64,000 nucleotides of DNA from CANJXF01 sp043775015. GTDB taxonomy: Bacteria > Verrucomicrobiota > Verrucomicrobiia > Limisphaerales > CANJXF01. The stretch spans positions 1 through 64,000 of the forward strand of contig JAYVSV010000013.1 in assembly GCA_043775015.1 (NCBI GenBank). Reading direction: 5' to 3'. Shown in pieces: positions 46,063-55,510 of this stretch; position 1 is the first letter of the stretch; every line of letters begins with the position of its first letter. The notes beneath the pieces are model-generated. The model saw only the letters and a program-made list of their open reading frames with translations, was not told where the DNA came from and did no database searches. A program made the position numbers and the translations under genes.

Positions 46063-46359
46063 TCATCCTCCTGCCATCGCGCCGACGATCAGGAAGGGTT
46101 CCTTTCCGCTAACGACATCTTCGGGCAACTTCATCTCTGGCGATTCGAGTGACACATCTTCCTTGCAAACGAAAAATCGGATGAAAGGACGCCGCTTCAA
46201 GGTGCCATGGTCACGGATCGTCCCGCGCAGCGTTGGGTAATTGGCTTCGAGCGCATCGAGAATGGAGCGCACGGTGATCGGACTCGCGACCTCAAGCTGC
46301 ACTTCGCCTTCGAGGCGAGCGAGGTTCCGCAAATGAAATGGAAGCACCACACGGATCAT
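46063..46359 (-). CDS. MoaD/ThiS-family ubiquitin-like sulfur carrier
   Basis: 98 residues with beta-grasp layout: MIRVVLPFHLRNLARLEGEV, the helix TVRSILDALEANYPTLRGTI and the C-terminal GG after FLIVGAMAGG. The diglycine end is the adenylation/thiocarboxylate site of MoaD and ThiS. No other molybdopterin or thiamine gene is in the window; similar orphan MoaD-like genes next to BNR-repeat proteins suggest a separate function. Start ATG at 46359. Confidence 0.8.
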   Translation of the reverse strand: MIRVVLPFHLRNLARLEGEVQLEVASPITVRSILDALEANYPTLRGTIRDHGTLKRRPFIRFFVCKEDVSLESPEMKLPEDVVSGKEPFLIVGAMAGG

Positions 46360-46370
46360 GACGACGGAGC

Positions 46371-46476
46371 GCGGCGTTCACGCCGCTTCAACGTGGTGGA
46401 AAACGAAAGTGTGTGTGAGATTTTCTGCGGCTCATCTCTGCGGATGTTGCAGCGGGCTGAAGCCCTAGCTCCTTCG
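46371..46476. repeat. REP-like palindromes
   Basis: GGAGCGCGGCGTTCACGCCGC near 46371 and AGCGGGCTGAAGCCCTAGCTCC near 46452 are each partly palindromic and lie in opposite orientation, like the ends of a REP doublet. They fill the 127-bp gap between the BNR-protein and MoaD-like genes. Confidence 0.45.
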
Positions 46477-46486
46477 AATTTTAAAT

Positions 46487-47653
46487 TCATTTCAATGTTT
46501 GGACTTCAACCGATAGCACTGCGGGAAGATCGCGCACGATGGCACTCCACGTATCGCCACTGTCCGCAGATCCGTAAACCTGTCCGCCGGTCGTGCCGAA
46601 ATAAAGACCGCACGGTTCAAGTGAGTCCACACACATCGCGTCGCGCAACACATTCACGTAACAATTTTTTTGCGGCAGACCTTTCGTGAGCGCTTCCCAT
46701 TCGTTGCCGCCGGTTTTGCTGCGATAGACGCGCAGCTTTCCGTCCGGCGGAAAATGTTCCGAATCGCTCTTGATCGGCACGACGTAAATTGTTTCTGGCT
46801 CGTGCGCGTGAACATCAATTGGAAAACCAAAATCGCTGGGCAAGTTTCCGCTGACTTCAGTCCATTGATCGCCGGCGTTGTCCGTGCGCAACACGTCCCA
46901 ATGTTTCTGCATGAACAAAACGTCCGGTCGCGACGGGTGCATCGCAATACGATGAACGCAATGGCCGACTTCAGCGTCCGGGTCAGGAAGTTCGTATTGC
47001 GACTTCAAACCGCGATTGATTGGCTTCCAGGTTTTACCACCGTCATCGGTGCGGAATGCTCCTGCCGCCGAGATCGCGACGAAAATCCGCTTCTCATTTT
47101 TAGGATCGAGCAGAATGGTGTGTACGGCCATGCCGCCCGCTCCCGGTTGCCAAAGATTTCCTTTCGCGCCGCGCAATCCGGGAAGTTCTTTCCACGTCTT
47201 CCCACCGTCCACCGTCTTAAAAATCGCTGCGTCTTCCACGCCGACATAAGCTGTGTCGAGATCCGTTAGGGACGGCTCGATGTGCCAGACGCGTTTGAAT
47301 TCCCACGGATGTTGCGTGCCGTCATACCACTTGTGTGTGCCGACCGAACCTTCGTAAATAAACTTATTGCTCTCGGCTTTGGGCATTCCTTCTGGCCCAA
47401 CTAGATCAGCGGGATTGCTGCCGGGCGGTTCCCATGTTTTGCCGCCGTCATCCGAGCGCTGAATGATCTGCCCGAACCACCCGCTCGTCTGCGACGCGTA
47501 AATGCGATTCGGATCAACCGGCGATCCTTTGAGGTGATACATCTCCCATCCCGCGAAGTGTGGCCCGCTGACTTCCCAGTTTTTGCGCGTCCCGTCCGAT
47601 GTGAGGATGAACGCGCCTTTCTTTGTTCCGACCAAGACTCGTACTTTGCTCAT
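46487..47653 (-). CDS. BNR/Asp-box repeat (sialidase-like beta-propeller) protein
   Basis: 388 residues, no signal peptide. Repeated Asp-boxes are visible: SDDGGKTWEPP, TVDGGKTWKELP, TDDGGKTWKPI, TDNAGDQWTEVS and SADSGDTWSAIV, giving a six-bladed-propeller-like layout. Catalytic sialidase Arg triad is not evident, so a true glycosidase is doubtful; cytosolic members of this group are usually annotated as exo-alpha-sialidase or glycosyl-hydrolase BNR repeat without tested activity. Followed by the MoaD-like gene. Confidence 0.82.
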   Translation of the reverse strand: MSKVRVLVGTKKGAFILTSDGTRKNWEVSGPHFAGWEMYHLKGSPVDPNRIYASQTSGWFGQIIQRSDDGGKTWEPPGSNPADLVGPEGMPKAESNKFIYEGSVGTHKWYDGTQHPWEFKRVWHIEPSLTDLDTAYVGVEDAAIFKTVDGGKTWKELPGLRGAKGNLWQPGAGGMAVHTILLDPKNEKRIFVAISAAGAFRTDDGGKTWKPINRGLKSQYELPDPDAEVGHCVHRIAMHPSRPDVLFMQKHWDVLRTDNAGDQWTEVSGNLPSDFGFPIDVHAHEPETIYVVPIKSDSEHFPPDGKLRVYRSKTGGNEWEALTKGLPQKNCYVNVLRDAMCVDSLEPCGLYFGTTGGQVYGSADSGDTWSAIVRDLPAVLSVEVQTLK

Positions 47654-47666
47654 GGTTTTCTCCTAT

Positions 47667-48395
47667 TTATTTTTTGAACAGCCAGGTTAATTTGTCCCAA
47701 ACCGCCAACCGTTTCAACCGTTCGATGGAATGGGTCGGCGAAATTCCGCGCGGGCAAACATCGTGGCAATTCCCCAGCGTGTGACAACGAAATGCGCCAT
47801 CTTCGCCCGTCACAACTTGTAACCGTTCGGCGCGTCGGCCATCGCGCGGATCAACGACCAGCGACAACGCGCGATTCAACGCCATCGGCCCGACGTAACG
47901 CGGACTCAACGTGACCAGCGTGCAGGAGGAATAACACGCGCCGCAATCAATGCACTGCGGCTGGTGGTTCAATCGCTTTCCTTCCTTGCTCGCGTGTGGA
48001 ATTGGGAAAAAATTATTCTGATCCAAATCTGCGCGCGGCACAAAAGCAGGCGTCGTGCGATTGTAAGCGTTGAAAAACGGGTTCAGATCGACGGCGAGAT
48101 CGCGCACCACCGGAAGATTTCGGAGCGGCTGAATCTTGAGCTTTGTCCCGACATCTTTGACGAGAGTGCTGCAAGTGAGTTGTTCGCGTCCGTTCACGAC
48201 CATTGCGCACGAACCGCACATTCCGACGCGACAGGAATATCGAAACGCCAAGTCGGGAGCCGCGCCGCGTTGCAACGCGAAAAGAGCATCCAGAATGCTG
48301 GCGCGTTCACCGACTTCGACTTCGTGCGATTCAAAATGTGGTTTGGCATCGGCGTCGGGTGAAAACCGTTGAACGCTGATGGAGACTCTCGGCAT
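47667..48395 (-). CDS. sdhB: Succinate dehydrogenase/fumarate reductase iron-sulfur subunit
   Basis: 242 residues from MPRVSISVQRFSPDADAKP (ATG 48395; the frame is open to 48590 but those residues look non-coding). [2Fe-2S] site YSCRVGMCGSCAMVVNGREQ-like with the fourth Cys in LTCST; [4Fe-4S] site CIDCGACYSSC; [3Fe-4S] site CHTLGNCHDVCPRGI. Electron-transfer subunit of complex II. No flavoprotein subunit is in the window; a candidate membrane anchor lies 8 kb away at 56304 on the other strand, so the sdh genes are scattered. Confidence 0.88.
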   Translation of the reverse strand: MPRVSISVQRFSPDADAKPHFESHEVEVGERASILDALFALQRGAAPDLAFRYSCRVGMCGSCAMVVNGREQLTCSTLVKDVGTKLKIQPLRNLPVVRDLAVDLNPFFNAYNRTTPAFVPRADLDQNNFFPIPHASKEGKRLNHQPQCIDCGACYSSCTLVTLSPRYVGPMALNRALSLVVDPRDGRRAERLQVVTGEDGAFRCHTLGNCHDVCPRGISPTHSIERLKRLAVWDKLTWLFKK

Positions 48396-48459
48396 GAGAC
48401 AATAATATGAAAATGGAAAACGCGTTGCAATCGGTTTCAAGCAGCGATAACAACTCCAC

Positions 48460-49539
48460 ATGCCAAAAATTCTTACGTCGCTGGTCGCACTGTTCGCCGT
48501 CGCGCTCGTTTCGCTTGCGCAGGAAAACAAAGTCGCCTGGCACGATTTGCGCGAACTTGAAATCGAAGGAAAAGGTTGGCCGGACACCAAAAATTTCTAC
48601 GATCGATTGCCGGCGCGCGCGGAAAAAATGGTTCGCCCGCCCGTTTGGTCGCTCAGCGAAGATTCCGCCGGGATGTCTGCACGTTTCGTCACCGATGCAC
48701 CCACGATTTTCGCGCGGTGGACCCTGCGCAAAACTCAACTCGCGATGGCGCACATGCCCGCGAGCGGCGTCAGCGGCCTAGATCTCTACGTGAAAGACCG
48801 CGGTCAATGGCGGTGGGTTGGCGCTGGCAGGCCGCAAGATTCTTTGACGAACGAAGCGGTGCTCGTCAAAAATGTTGCGCCCGGCTCGCACGAATTTCTC
48901 ATTTACCTCCCGCTCTACAACGGCGTGCGCGATGTGCAAATTGGTTTTCCCGAAGGCGCAACCTTTTCCAAAGCAGCGAACAGCAAACACGAAAAACCAA
49001 TCGTTTTTTACGGCACGTCGATTCTCCAGGGCGGTTGCGCATCCCGGCCAGGCATGGCTTATCCATCCATCATCGGGCGCAAACTTGATTGGCCTGTGAT
49101 CAATCTCGGATTCTCCGGCAACGCCCTGTCGGAACCGGAACTCGCGCAACTCATGGCCGAATTGGATCCAGCGGTTTACGTGCTCGACCCTCTTCCCAAC
49201 ATGAACGCCGCCATGATTCGCGAACGCATGGAGCCGTTTGTCCTCAGATTGCGCCAGGCTCATCCGAAAACCGCGATCGTTCTGGTGGAAAGCGTTTTTT
49301 ACGCCGACGGTTTTCTTGTCGGCAAACGCAAAGAGCATTACACGTCGTCGAACGAAGCGTTGCGCGAAATTTTTTCGAAGCTGAAAAAATCCGGAGTGAA
49401 AGACCTGCACTACATCAGTGGCGAGAATTTAATCGGTGATGATGGAGAAGGCACCGTTGACGGCACGCATCCGACGGATCTCGGGTTTGTGCGAATGGCT
49501 GAAAAGATCGAACCGGTTCTGCGCAAGCTCGTAAAGTAG
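48460..49539 (+). CDS. Exported SGNH/GDSL-family hydrolase
   Basis: 359 residues with Sec signal peptide (MPKILTSLVALFAVALVSLAQE). An N-terminal beta-sandwich domain (about residues 25-170) precedes the SGNH domain: IVFYGTSILQGGCASRPG with nucleophile Ser, VINLGFSGNA with the oxyanion Gly/Asn, LDPLPNM, and the Asp-His pair in VDGTHPTDLGF. Such two-domain SGNH proteins deacylate glycans or other esters in the periplasm. Divergent from sdhB with a 64-bp gap. Confidence 0.88.
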   Translation: MPKILTSLVALFAVALVSLAQENKVAWHDLRELEIEGKGWPDTKNFYDRLPARAEKMVRPPVWSLSEDSAGMSARFVTDAPTIFARWTLRKTQLAMAHMPASGVSGLDLYVKDRGQWRWVGAGRPQDSLTNEAVLVKNVAPGSHEFLIYLPLYNGVRDVQIGFPEGATFSKAANSKHEKPIVFYGTSILQGGCASRPGMAYPSIIGRKLDWPVINLGFSGNALSEPELAQLMAELDPAVYVLDPLPNMNAAMIRERMEPFVLRLRQAHPKTAIVLVESVFYADGFLVGKRKEHYTSSNEALREIFSKLKKSGVKDLHYISGENLIGDDGEGTVDGTHPTDLGFVRMAEKIEPVLRKLVK

Positions 49540-49594
49540 TGACCGCGAAAATTCGTGCCAAAGATCGATACCCTTTGTAATTTCTCGAAGCCAA

Positions 49595-50482
49595 ATGGAA
49601 GTTCCTGAAACATTTTACGATCTGGTCGAAACCGTCTGCCGCGATCTTTACATCAAGTCGCTCAAAGAAATTCCGCCTGACGTTGTCGCTGCAATCAAAC
49701 GCGCTGCCGCAACTGAAACCAAGGAAGTCGCGAAGCGGATTTTTTCCCATTACATCCAATCCATCGAACTTGGCCGGGACAAAAACATGATGGTCTGTCA
49801 GGACACAGGCATTCCAATTTACTGGGTCGATATCGGCGGAAATCTACGGCTCGACGGCGCGAAATTGAATGACGCCATTGTTCGCGGCACTGAGCGAGCC
49901 ACGCGCGAACATTCGTTGCGCTCCAGTATTGTTTCGCCACTGAAACGCGAAAATCGCCAGACCAGCACGGGCGAAGGCATTCCCGTCATCAAATATAATT
50001 TCATCCGCGATTCCGATTGCCTCGACATTTTGTTTATCCCGAAAGGTTCTGGCTCGGAAAATATGTCGTTCCTGAAAATGCTCGTTCCAGCAGACGGCGT
50101 GAACGGTATTAAGAAATTCGTTCTCGAACACGTCGTCGGTGCAGGCGCGAAACCTTGTCCTCCGACGATTGTTGGCGTTGGCATCGGTGGCTCGTCGGAT
50201 TTGGTCATGGCGCTGGCGAAGAAAGCGACGACCCGTGCGCTCGGCTCTAAAAATCCCGACCCGCAAATCGCCGCGCTTGAAGAAGAATTGTTCGACGCCA
50301 TCAATCAAACCGGAATCGGTCCGCAAGGTTTGGGCGGAAACACAACCGCGCTCGCCGTTCACATCGAATCGGCGTGGACCCACATCACCTGCAATCCTGT
50401 TGCCGTGAACATGCAATGCTGGCGCGCAGAACGGAGGCGGGCAAAAATCTGGGCGGACGGAAAAGTAGAGGAAGGGTTTTAA
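49595..50482 (+). CDS. Class I fumarate hydratase (or tartrate dehydratase), alpha subunit
   Basis: 295 residues; N-terminal half of the [4Fe-4S] fumarase (FumA N-terminal / TtdA family). Features: MVCQDTGIPIYWVDIG with the first cluster Cys, NTTALAVHIESAWTHITCNPVAVNMQCW, and GAGAKPCPPTIVGVGIGGSSDL. The beta half is not next to it but 5.2 kb away at 55714, beyond the nor operon. Product would form an alpha-beta pair that hydrates fumarate to malate. Confidence 0.9.
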   Translation: MEVPETFYDLVETVCRDLYIKSLKEIPPDVVAAIKRAAATETKEVAKRIFSHYIQSIELGRDKNMMVCQDTGIPIYWVDIGGNLRLDGAKLNDAIVRGTERATREHSLRSSIVSPLKRENRQTSTGEGIPVIKYNFIRDSDCLDILFIPKGSGSENMSFLKMLVPADGVNGIKKFVLEHVVGAGAKPCPPTIVGVGIGGSSDLVMALAKKATTRALGSKNPDPQIAALEEELFDAINQTGIGPQGLGGNTTALAVHIESAWTHITCNPVAVNMQCWRAERRRAKIWADGKVEEGF

Positions 50483-50758
50483 CGCAGGGCCAAGGTGGGG
50501 CGTGCCGCGAATAATCAGAGGTGGTTTGGCAGGTTAAATCTGCCGCTTTGCCCTGATATTTGGGCGACGCAGCAGCGTCCGCCCTGCCATTCACCGCGTA
50601 ATTCACATTTTCTGGCAACGACAAATTACAAATGGCCCGCCTCATCCTAACCTTCTCCCCCGAGGAGAAGGAATCGCAATGATCCGTTTACTGTCGGGCG
50701 AATTGTTTCAAAACAATCAAAACTTGCCAATACTATTGACCGACCCCTTTGCCGCGCT
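50483..50758. other. Intergenic region with small palindromes
   Basis: 276 bp between fumarase alpha and norD. It contains GGCAGGTTAAATCTGCC (about 50530) and a GGGCGACGCAGCAGCGTCC-type hairpin near 50565, both REP-like. No gene or promoter recognised. It marks the left edge of the nor block. Confidence 0.5.
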
Positions 50759-52468
50759 TCAGCGCGCCAGCAATCGTGCGAAGAGTTTGCACATCGTTTG
50801 GGCAAGGCGGTCGGAGGTGGGGAGGATGTCGTAATGATGTTGCGTGAACATCCGTGGAAAATATTCCGCCGCCTGCTTCTCCACGGCGAAGGCGTGTGTC
50901 TGGATGCCGTGCTGCTTCCCGGTTTCAATCGCTTTGCGCACGTCAGCGATGCCGTAGGCGCCTTCGTAGCGGTCGTAGTCGCAGGGTCGGCCGTCGGTGA
51001 TAAGGATGATGATCTTACGGGAAGTGTGTTCCCGGGTGAGGAGTTCCTGCGCGTGGCGCAAGGCGGGGCCGATGCGCGTGTAGCCGCACGGTTGCAATGA
51101 ACCGAGACGGCTGCGGGTTGCCGGCCACGGATCGCGAAAATCCTTCACCAGATCGAAGCGGCAGGACCGGCGGGTGTTCGAGGTGAAGGCGGCAAGGGCA
51201 AACCGGTCGATATAATCTTCCAACACTTCGCCGACGCAGAAAACGGTTTCGCGAATCACGTCGAGCACGCGGCGGTTGTTCAGCCAGGCGTCGGTCGAGT
51301 AGCTCTCGTCCATTAGAATCAGCGCGGAGATGTCGTGCAGGTCGCGCCGTCGATCCAGATAGACGGCCTCGGATGGCACGTGACCCGTGCGACGCTCGAC
51401 TTCGGAATCAACGACGGCATCCAGATCGAATTCACCGCCCGCCATCTGCCGACGCAAGTGCAGCCAATCAGAGGTGAGCGTGGCAAATTGACGTTTGAGG
51501 CGGCGAATTAGACCGCGGTGTCTGGCTTCAACCAGCTTTGGCCATTCTGGATGGGCGTTGGCGACGGTATGCGGCTGCACGAAACACCAGTCGCGCCGGT
51601 AATCGTGTTTGGGGTAATTCCACTCAGGGTAAGGCAGTCCCGAACCAGGGCGAACGTCATCCATCTCCAAGGCGAGTCCGTCGAGGATGATGTCGCTGCG
51701 GTAAATGGAGCGGGGACGTTCGTGCGAGCGAACGACCTTCGTCATATTCAACTCTCGCAGGGCTTCCTCATGTTCCTCCAACTCATCATCGGCGTCGGAC
51801 TTGCGGCTTTCGCCGGAATACTCTTCAAGGGTCTCGACCTTCTCAAAGGTGTGCATGGGCAGGTCTGCGCCTTCACCGTCGTCATCCTTCGGAGCGAGAA
51901 CCTCCACGTCGGCCTGGCCTTTGCCTTCGATTTCCGTGGTAATTTGATCCGTGGCTTTGTTCCCGGCCACATCATCCAACGCCATGCCGGGACGCGCGCT
52001 GACAACTCTCGATCCGTTTGGGAGTTGTCCCAGTGCGAGCCAGAGGTCGGCATTGGGACCGAGAGCGCGGTGGAGCGTTTGAATTTTTTCGTCGAGAGCG
52101 GGAAATTCGTCGCGGCAACTTTCGGCGAAGTCGGCGAGCGGGACATGGTTCTGATGCCAGCCGTTGCGGATGGCGAGCGCGGCGAGAATAGTTTTGAGTT
52201 CGTAGAGACTGGCATTTGCTTCCGAAGTGTCGGCTGCGGTGAACTCCGCAGGCAGGCAGATCCGGTCGTCGCCACAGAGCACAAGGTTGGAGGTTTCGAA
52301 GATCGATAGCGGGCGGGCGGCAATCATCTCGCCGAGCAGGAGCAGCGATTGGCGGCGCTCCTTGAGCGTGGCGCGGATGTTCTCGCGGCGCTTCTCCTCC
52401 GGTCGCACGAAGGCCTGGCGATAAAGCGCCTTCAGGCCGAGGAACAGGTTTTCTTCCCAGTCAAGCAT
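50759..52468 (-). CDS. norD: NorD-type nitric oxide reductase activation protein (VWA domain)
   Basis: 569 residues. Acidic middle part (DDDGEGADLPMHTFEKVETLEEY) and a C-terminal von Willebrand A domain with the MIDAS DxSxS in LILMDESYSTDAWL and the ITDGRPCDYDRYEG segment, as in NorD/CbbO proteins. Works with the MoxR-type ATPase NorQ to assemble or activate the NorCB enzyme by metal insertion. Third gene after norB and norQ on the minus strand; 47 bp downstream of norQ. Confidence 0.9.
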   Translation of the reverse strand: MLDWEENLFLGLKALYRQAFVRPEEKRRENIRATLKERRQSLLLLGEMIAARPLSIFETSNLVLCGDDRICLPAEFTAADTSEANASLYELKTILAALAIRNGWHQNHVPLADFAESCRDEFPALDEKIQTLHRALGPNADLWLALGQLPNGSRVVSARPGMALDDVAGNKATDQITTEIEGKGQADVEVLAPKDDDGEGADLPMHTFEKVETLEEYSGESRKSDADDELEEHEEALRELNMTKVVRSHERPRSIYRSDIILDGLALEMDDVRPGSGLPYPEWNYPKHDYRRDWCFVQPHTVANAHPEWPKLVEARHRGLIRRLKRQFATLTSDWLHLRRQMAGGEFDLDAVVDSEVERRTGHVPSEAVYLDRRRDLHDISALILMDESYSTDAWLNNRRVLDVIRETVFCVGEVLEDYIDRFALAAFTSNTRRSCRFDLVKDFRDPWPATRSRLGSLQPCGYTRIGPALRHAQELLTREHTSRKIIILITDGRPCDYDRYEGAYGIADVRKAIETGKQHGIQTHAFAVEKQAAEYFPRMFTQHHYDILPTSDRLAQTMCKLFARLLAR

Positions 52469-52515
52469 AGGTCGTCAACGCGTTGAAAATTCACCGCTGG
52501 TCAGCCGCAACGATT

Positions 52516-53286
52516 TCAAATCGAAATCTCAATCAACTGGCGCAACGCGGCCTGCGCGTCGGGATCGTCGGTCAGCGGTTCGGCGATAGCGGTGAAACAG
52601 GCTAGACGCGGCGGAACCCCGCGCGCGATCAGTTTGCCCGCGGCAACGAGCAGTCGCGTTGAGGCTGATTCGAGCAGCGACAGTTCGGTCAGGTTCCGAA
52701 TCTTGCGCCCGATCTGCACGATGCGCTTGGCTGCGGATTTCTCAACGCCCGATTCTTCGACGACAATGCGCGTCTCCAGCTCCTCCGGTGGATAACCAAA
52801 ACTCAACGCGATGAAACGCTGTCGGGTCGAAGGTTTCATTTCGCGCAAGCTGCGCTGGTAGCCGGGATTATAGCTGACAATAAGCATGAAGTTGTCCGGT
52901 GCGCGCAATGTTTCCCCGGTGCGATCGAGGTAAAGTTCACGGCGATGGTCGCTAAGCGAATGAATCACCACGAGCGCGTCGGCGCGGGCCTCGGCGATTT
53001 CATCGAGGTAGAGTAACGCGCCGGAGCGGACGGCACGGGTGACGGGACCGTCCACCCAGCGCGTTTCGCCGCCGACCAGGAGATGGCGGCCGAGCAGATC
53101 CGTGGCGGAAGTGTCTTCGTTGCACGAGACAGTGATGAGGTTGAGTGCAAGCTTCTCCGCCATGTGCTGGATGAAGCGCGTCTTGCCGCAGCCGGTCGGC
53201 CCTTTGACCATCAACGGCAAATGCGATTCCCAAGCGTGACGGAGCAGTTCCTCTTCCTGGGCGATCGGTAGATAAAACACAGACAT
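52516..53286 (-). CDS. norQ: NorQ/CbbQ-type MoxR AAA+ ATPase
   Basis: 256 residues from MSVFYLPIAQEEELL (ATG 53286; the open frame extends 72 codons into norB and is discarded). Walker A VKGPTGCGKTRF, Walker B LLYLDEIAEA, sensor-1 segment FMLIVSYNPGYQRSL, arginine-finger region PSTRQRFIAL, and the C-terminal CbbQ_C helical domain. Partner of NorD in activating nitric oxide reductase. Confidence 0.92.
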   Translation of the reverse strand: MSVFYLPIAQEEELLRHAWESHLPLMVKGPTGCGKTRFIQHMAEKLALNLITVSCNEDTSATDLLGRHLLVGGETRWVDGPVTRAVRSGALLYLDEIAEARADALVVIHSLSDHRRELYLDRTGETLRAPDNFMLIVSYNPGYQRSLREMKPSTRQRFIALSFGYPPEELETRIVVEESGVEKSAAKRIVQIGRKIRNLTELSLLESASTRLLVAAGKLIARGVPPRLACFTAIAEPLTDDPDAQAALRQLIEISI

Positions 53287-53311
53287 AGTTTTAGCGGCGC
53301 GCGGGGCAACT

Positions 53312-54688
53312 TTATTTGCCGACCGGCACAACACCGTCGGCAATGTCATCCGCAACATCAACACCCACGGCCTCGTTGCTGGGCAAACCGTGGCGGAAAA
53401 AGGTGATGAGAAACATGACAATGCCGATCGTGAACAATGCCGCCGCGAGCAACATACCCACAAAATGAATCTGGATCTCCTTTTGCACCGCCATGAAATC
53501 AAGTCCCATCCGGCGTTCCAGGTTGACCTGCGTAATGCCAGCGACCGCGAGCGCCCCGGTCATGCCGGTCATGCCGATGTTGCTGGTCCAGAAAGCCCAG
53601 TTGGCCATCGGCGTATCCCAAAGTTTGCGGCCGGTGAGCAACGGCAGCGCGTAGGCCATCATGGCCAGAACAATCATGGCGTAAGCGCCCCAAAACGCCA
53701 TGTGCGCGTGCATCGCGGTGACGAGCGTGCCGTGGGTAAACATGTTCACCTGCGGCAACGTGTGAGCCATGCCAAGGAAACCTGCGCCGACAAACGACAT
53801 GACCGCGCAACCCAGCGTCCAGGTGAGAGCAATTTTGTTCGGATGTTTGCGCCCGCCCTTCTTCGACATCGCGATGGCAAAGATGGCCATGCCGAGAAAC
53901 GCGAGCGGCTCGAGCGCGGAAAAGACGCCTCCGACGATCAGCCAGTAGCGCGGCACGCCGATGTAGTAGTAGTGATGGCCGGTTCCGAGAATGCCGGAAA
54001 GGAAGGTGAGGCCAACAATGATATAGAGCCATTTCTCGACGACTTCGCGATCCACCCCCGTCAGCTTGATCAGCAGATAGCAAAGAATGCCGCCCATGAT
54101 CAACTCCCACACCCCTTCGACCCAGAGATGCACCACCCACCAGCGATAAAACGAATCCACCGTCTGATTCCTCACCTGCACCATGCCGGGAAGGTAGAGC
54201 AAGGCCGCGAACAACAACCCCATGTAGAGTACGATCGATGTGGTGGTATAACGCGTCCCCTTCCAAAGGGTCACGCCTACGTTGGCAAGAAACGCGAGGA
54301 CGTTGACCACGACGAGGTAATCGAGCGGGCGCGGGATTTCGAGGAACTTGCGCCCTTCCCAAATATTGAAATGATAGCAAACGACGGCGATGACGCCGAC
54401 GATCAAGAGAGAAATGAGTTGCGCGTAAGCGAGCCACGGCCACTCCAGTTCGCGCTCGGATTCTTCGGGGATGATGTAGTAGGCCGCGCCCATGAACCCG
54501 CAAAGCAGCCAGACGACAAGCAGGTTGGTATGCACAGCGCGCGCGGTGTTGAAAGGAATCCAGGGGTGCAACACGTCGTAACCGATGCGGGCAAAACCCA
54601 TGATAAACCCATAGACGATTTGCAGCGAGAACAGGACCAGCGCCGAGGCGAAGAACCAGTAGGCGATTTTTTGAGATTGGTATTTCAT
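53312..54688 (-). CDS. norB: Nitric oxide reductase cytochrome b subunit
   Basis: 458 residues, twelve membrane helices of the heme-copper oxidase superfamily. Heme ligand and metal ligands: FNTARAVHTNLLVVWLL, VVHLWVEGVWELIMGG (with the FeB His and Glu), GILGTGHHYYYIG (paired His) and FTHGTLVTAMHAHMAFWGAYAM (heme b/b3 His). This is the catalytic subunit that reduces 2 NO to N2O in the membrane. Start ATG overlaps the norC stop (ATGA). Confidence 0.95.
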   Translation of the reverse strand: MKYQSQKIAYWFFASALVLFSLQIVYGFIMGFARIGYDVLHPWIPFNTARAVHTNLLVVWLLCGFMGAAYYIIPEESERELEWPWLAYAQLISLLIVGVIAVVCYHFNIWEGRKFLEIPRPLDYLVVVNVLAFLANVGVTLWKGTRYTTTSIVLYMGLLFAALLYLPGMVQVRNQTVDSFYRWWVVHLWVEGVWELIMGGILCYLLIKLTGVDREVVEKWLYIIVGLTFLSGILGTGHHYYYIGVPRYWLIVGGVFSALEPLAFLGMAIFAIAMSKKGGRKHPNKIALTWTLGCAVMSFVGAGFLGMAHTLPQVNMFTHGTLVTAMHAHMAFWGAYAMIVLAMMAYALPLLTGRKLWDTPMANWAFWTSNIGMTGMTGALAVAGITQVNLERRMGLDFMAVQKEIQIHFVGMLLAAALFTIGIVMFLITFFRHGLPSNEAVGVDVADDIADGVVPVGK

Positions 54689-55440
54689 TCGTAGTTAATC
54701 TGGGGGTTGGCGGGTTGTTTAGGCCCAGTGGACACCGGCGATGGCGTGCTGGACAGGCTCAAGAGGAAATCAACAAGCACCGCGCGCTGTTCCGGGGTCA
54801 TTTCGATCTGGGGCATGGCTGTGCCCGGTTTGATTTTCTGCGGGTCGGCAATCCATAAAAGCATTTCGTCGCGCGTCTTGCGTTTATAGACTTCATCAAG
54901 CGCCGGCCCCACTACGCCACCCGCTCCGCCCACCGAATGGCATGCAATACAAATCGCTTTGAACATCTCGGGCATCGGTCGCCCGCCCAAGGAGGCCGTG
55001 GTCGCCGTGGGCCTCATCAAATCGCGTAACGGAGGCTTGGCTGGGAAGCCCTGCAAGTTCACGTTTCCGCACCACTCGAAGAAAGCGATCACGTCATCCA
55101 TCTGCGCGTCGGTAAAATGGTAGTTCACCATCTTGCGCTCGCCGGGGAACATTTTCTCCGGATCCTTGAGGAATAGTTTCATCCACGGTTTGCCCCGCCG
55201 CTCGACCACCTTGGTTAACTCTGGCGCGTAATACCCGCCCTCGCCGAAGAGCGTGTGGCAGCCCATGCAATTGTTGTCTTCCCAGATGTGTTTCCCGCGC
55301 ACGACCTGGTCGGTGAGCTTGTCTTCGTGGGTGAGCTTGGGGACTTGCCTCATCGAGTCGATGCTCAGCGCGACGAAGATCGCACTGAACAAGCCCGTGC
55401 CGCCGAGAAAGAAGGCGCGCGCCTGCGATTTACTTAACAC
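54685..55440 (-). CDS. norC: Nitric oxide reductase cytochrome c subunit with two heme sites
   Basis: 251 residues, GTG start at 55440 with GAGGAG seven bases upstream. N-terminal anchor FFLGGTGLFSAIFVALSI; first heme in NCMGCHTLFGEGGYYAPEL, the usual NorC motif; then a second c-type domain (CIACHSVGGAGGVVGPAL, Met ligand in GTAMPQIEMT) absent from classical NorC of about 150 residues. The extension probably adds an internal electron-entry heme. Overlaps norB by ATGA. Confidence 0.93.
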   Translation of the reverse strand: MLSKSQARAFFLGGTGLFSAIFVALSIDSMRQVPKLTHEDKLTDQVVRGKHIWEDNNCMGCHTLFGEGGYYAPELTKVVERRGKPWMKLFLKDPEKMFPGERKMVNYHFTDAQMDDVIAFFEWCGNVNLQGFPAKPPLRDLMRPTATTASLGGRPMPEMFKAICIACHSVGGAGGVVGPALDEVYKRKTRDEMLLWIADPQKIKPGTAMPQIEMTPEQRAVLVDFLLSLSSTPSPVSTGPKQPANPQINYE

Positions 55441-55510
55441 GCTGCTCCTCGATTTGATGTTTGTAATTTCATCCTGTGATTACTTCTAGCAATTTCGATC
55501 TGCCCCGGCT

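Noticed and set aside
47667..48590. Longer SdhB start at 48590
   Set aside because: The extra 65 residues are Ser/Cys-rich, unlike the family, and overlap the divergent SGNH hydrolase gene.
53390..54694. 434-residue plus-strand open frame
   Set aside because: Antisense of norB, low-complexity His/Arg/Asp composition, no recognisable domain.
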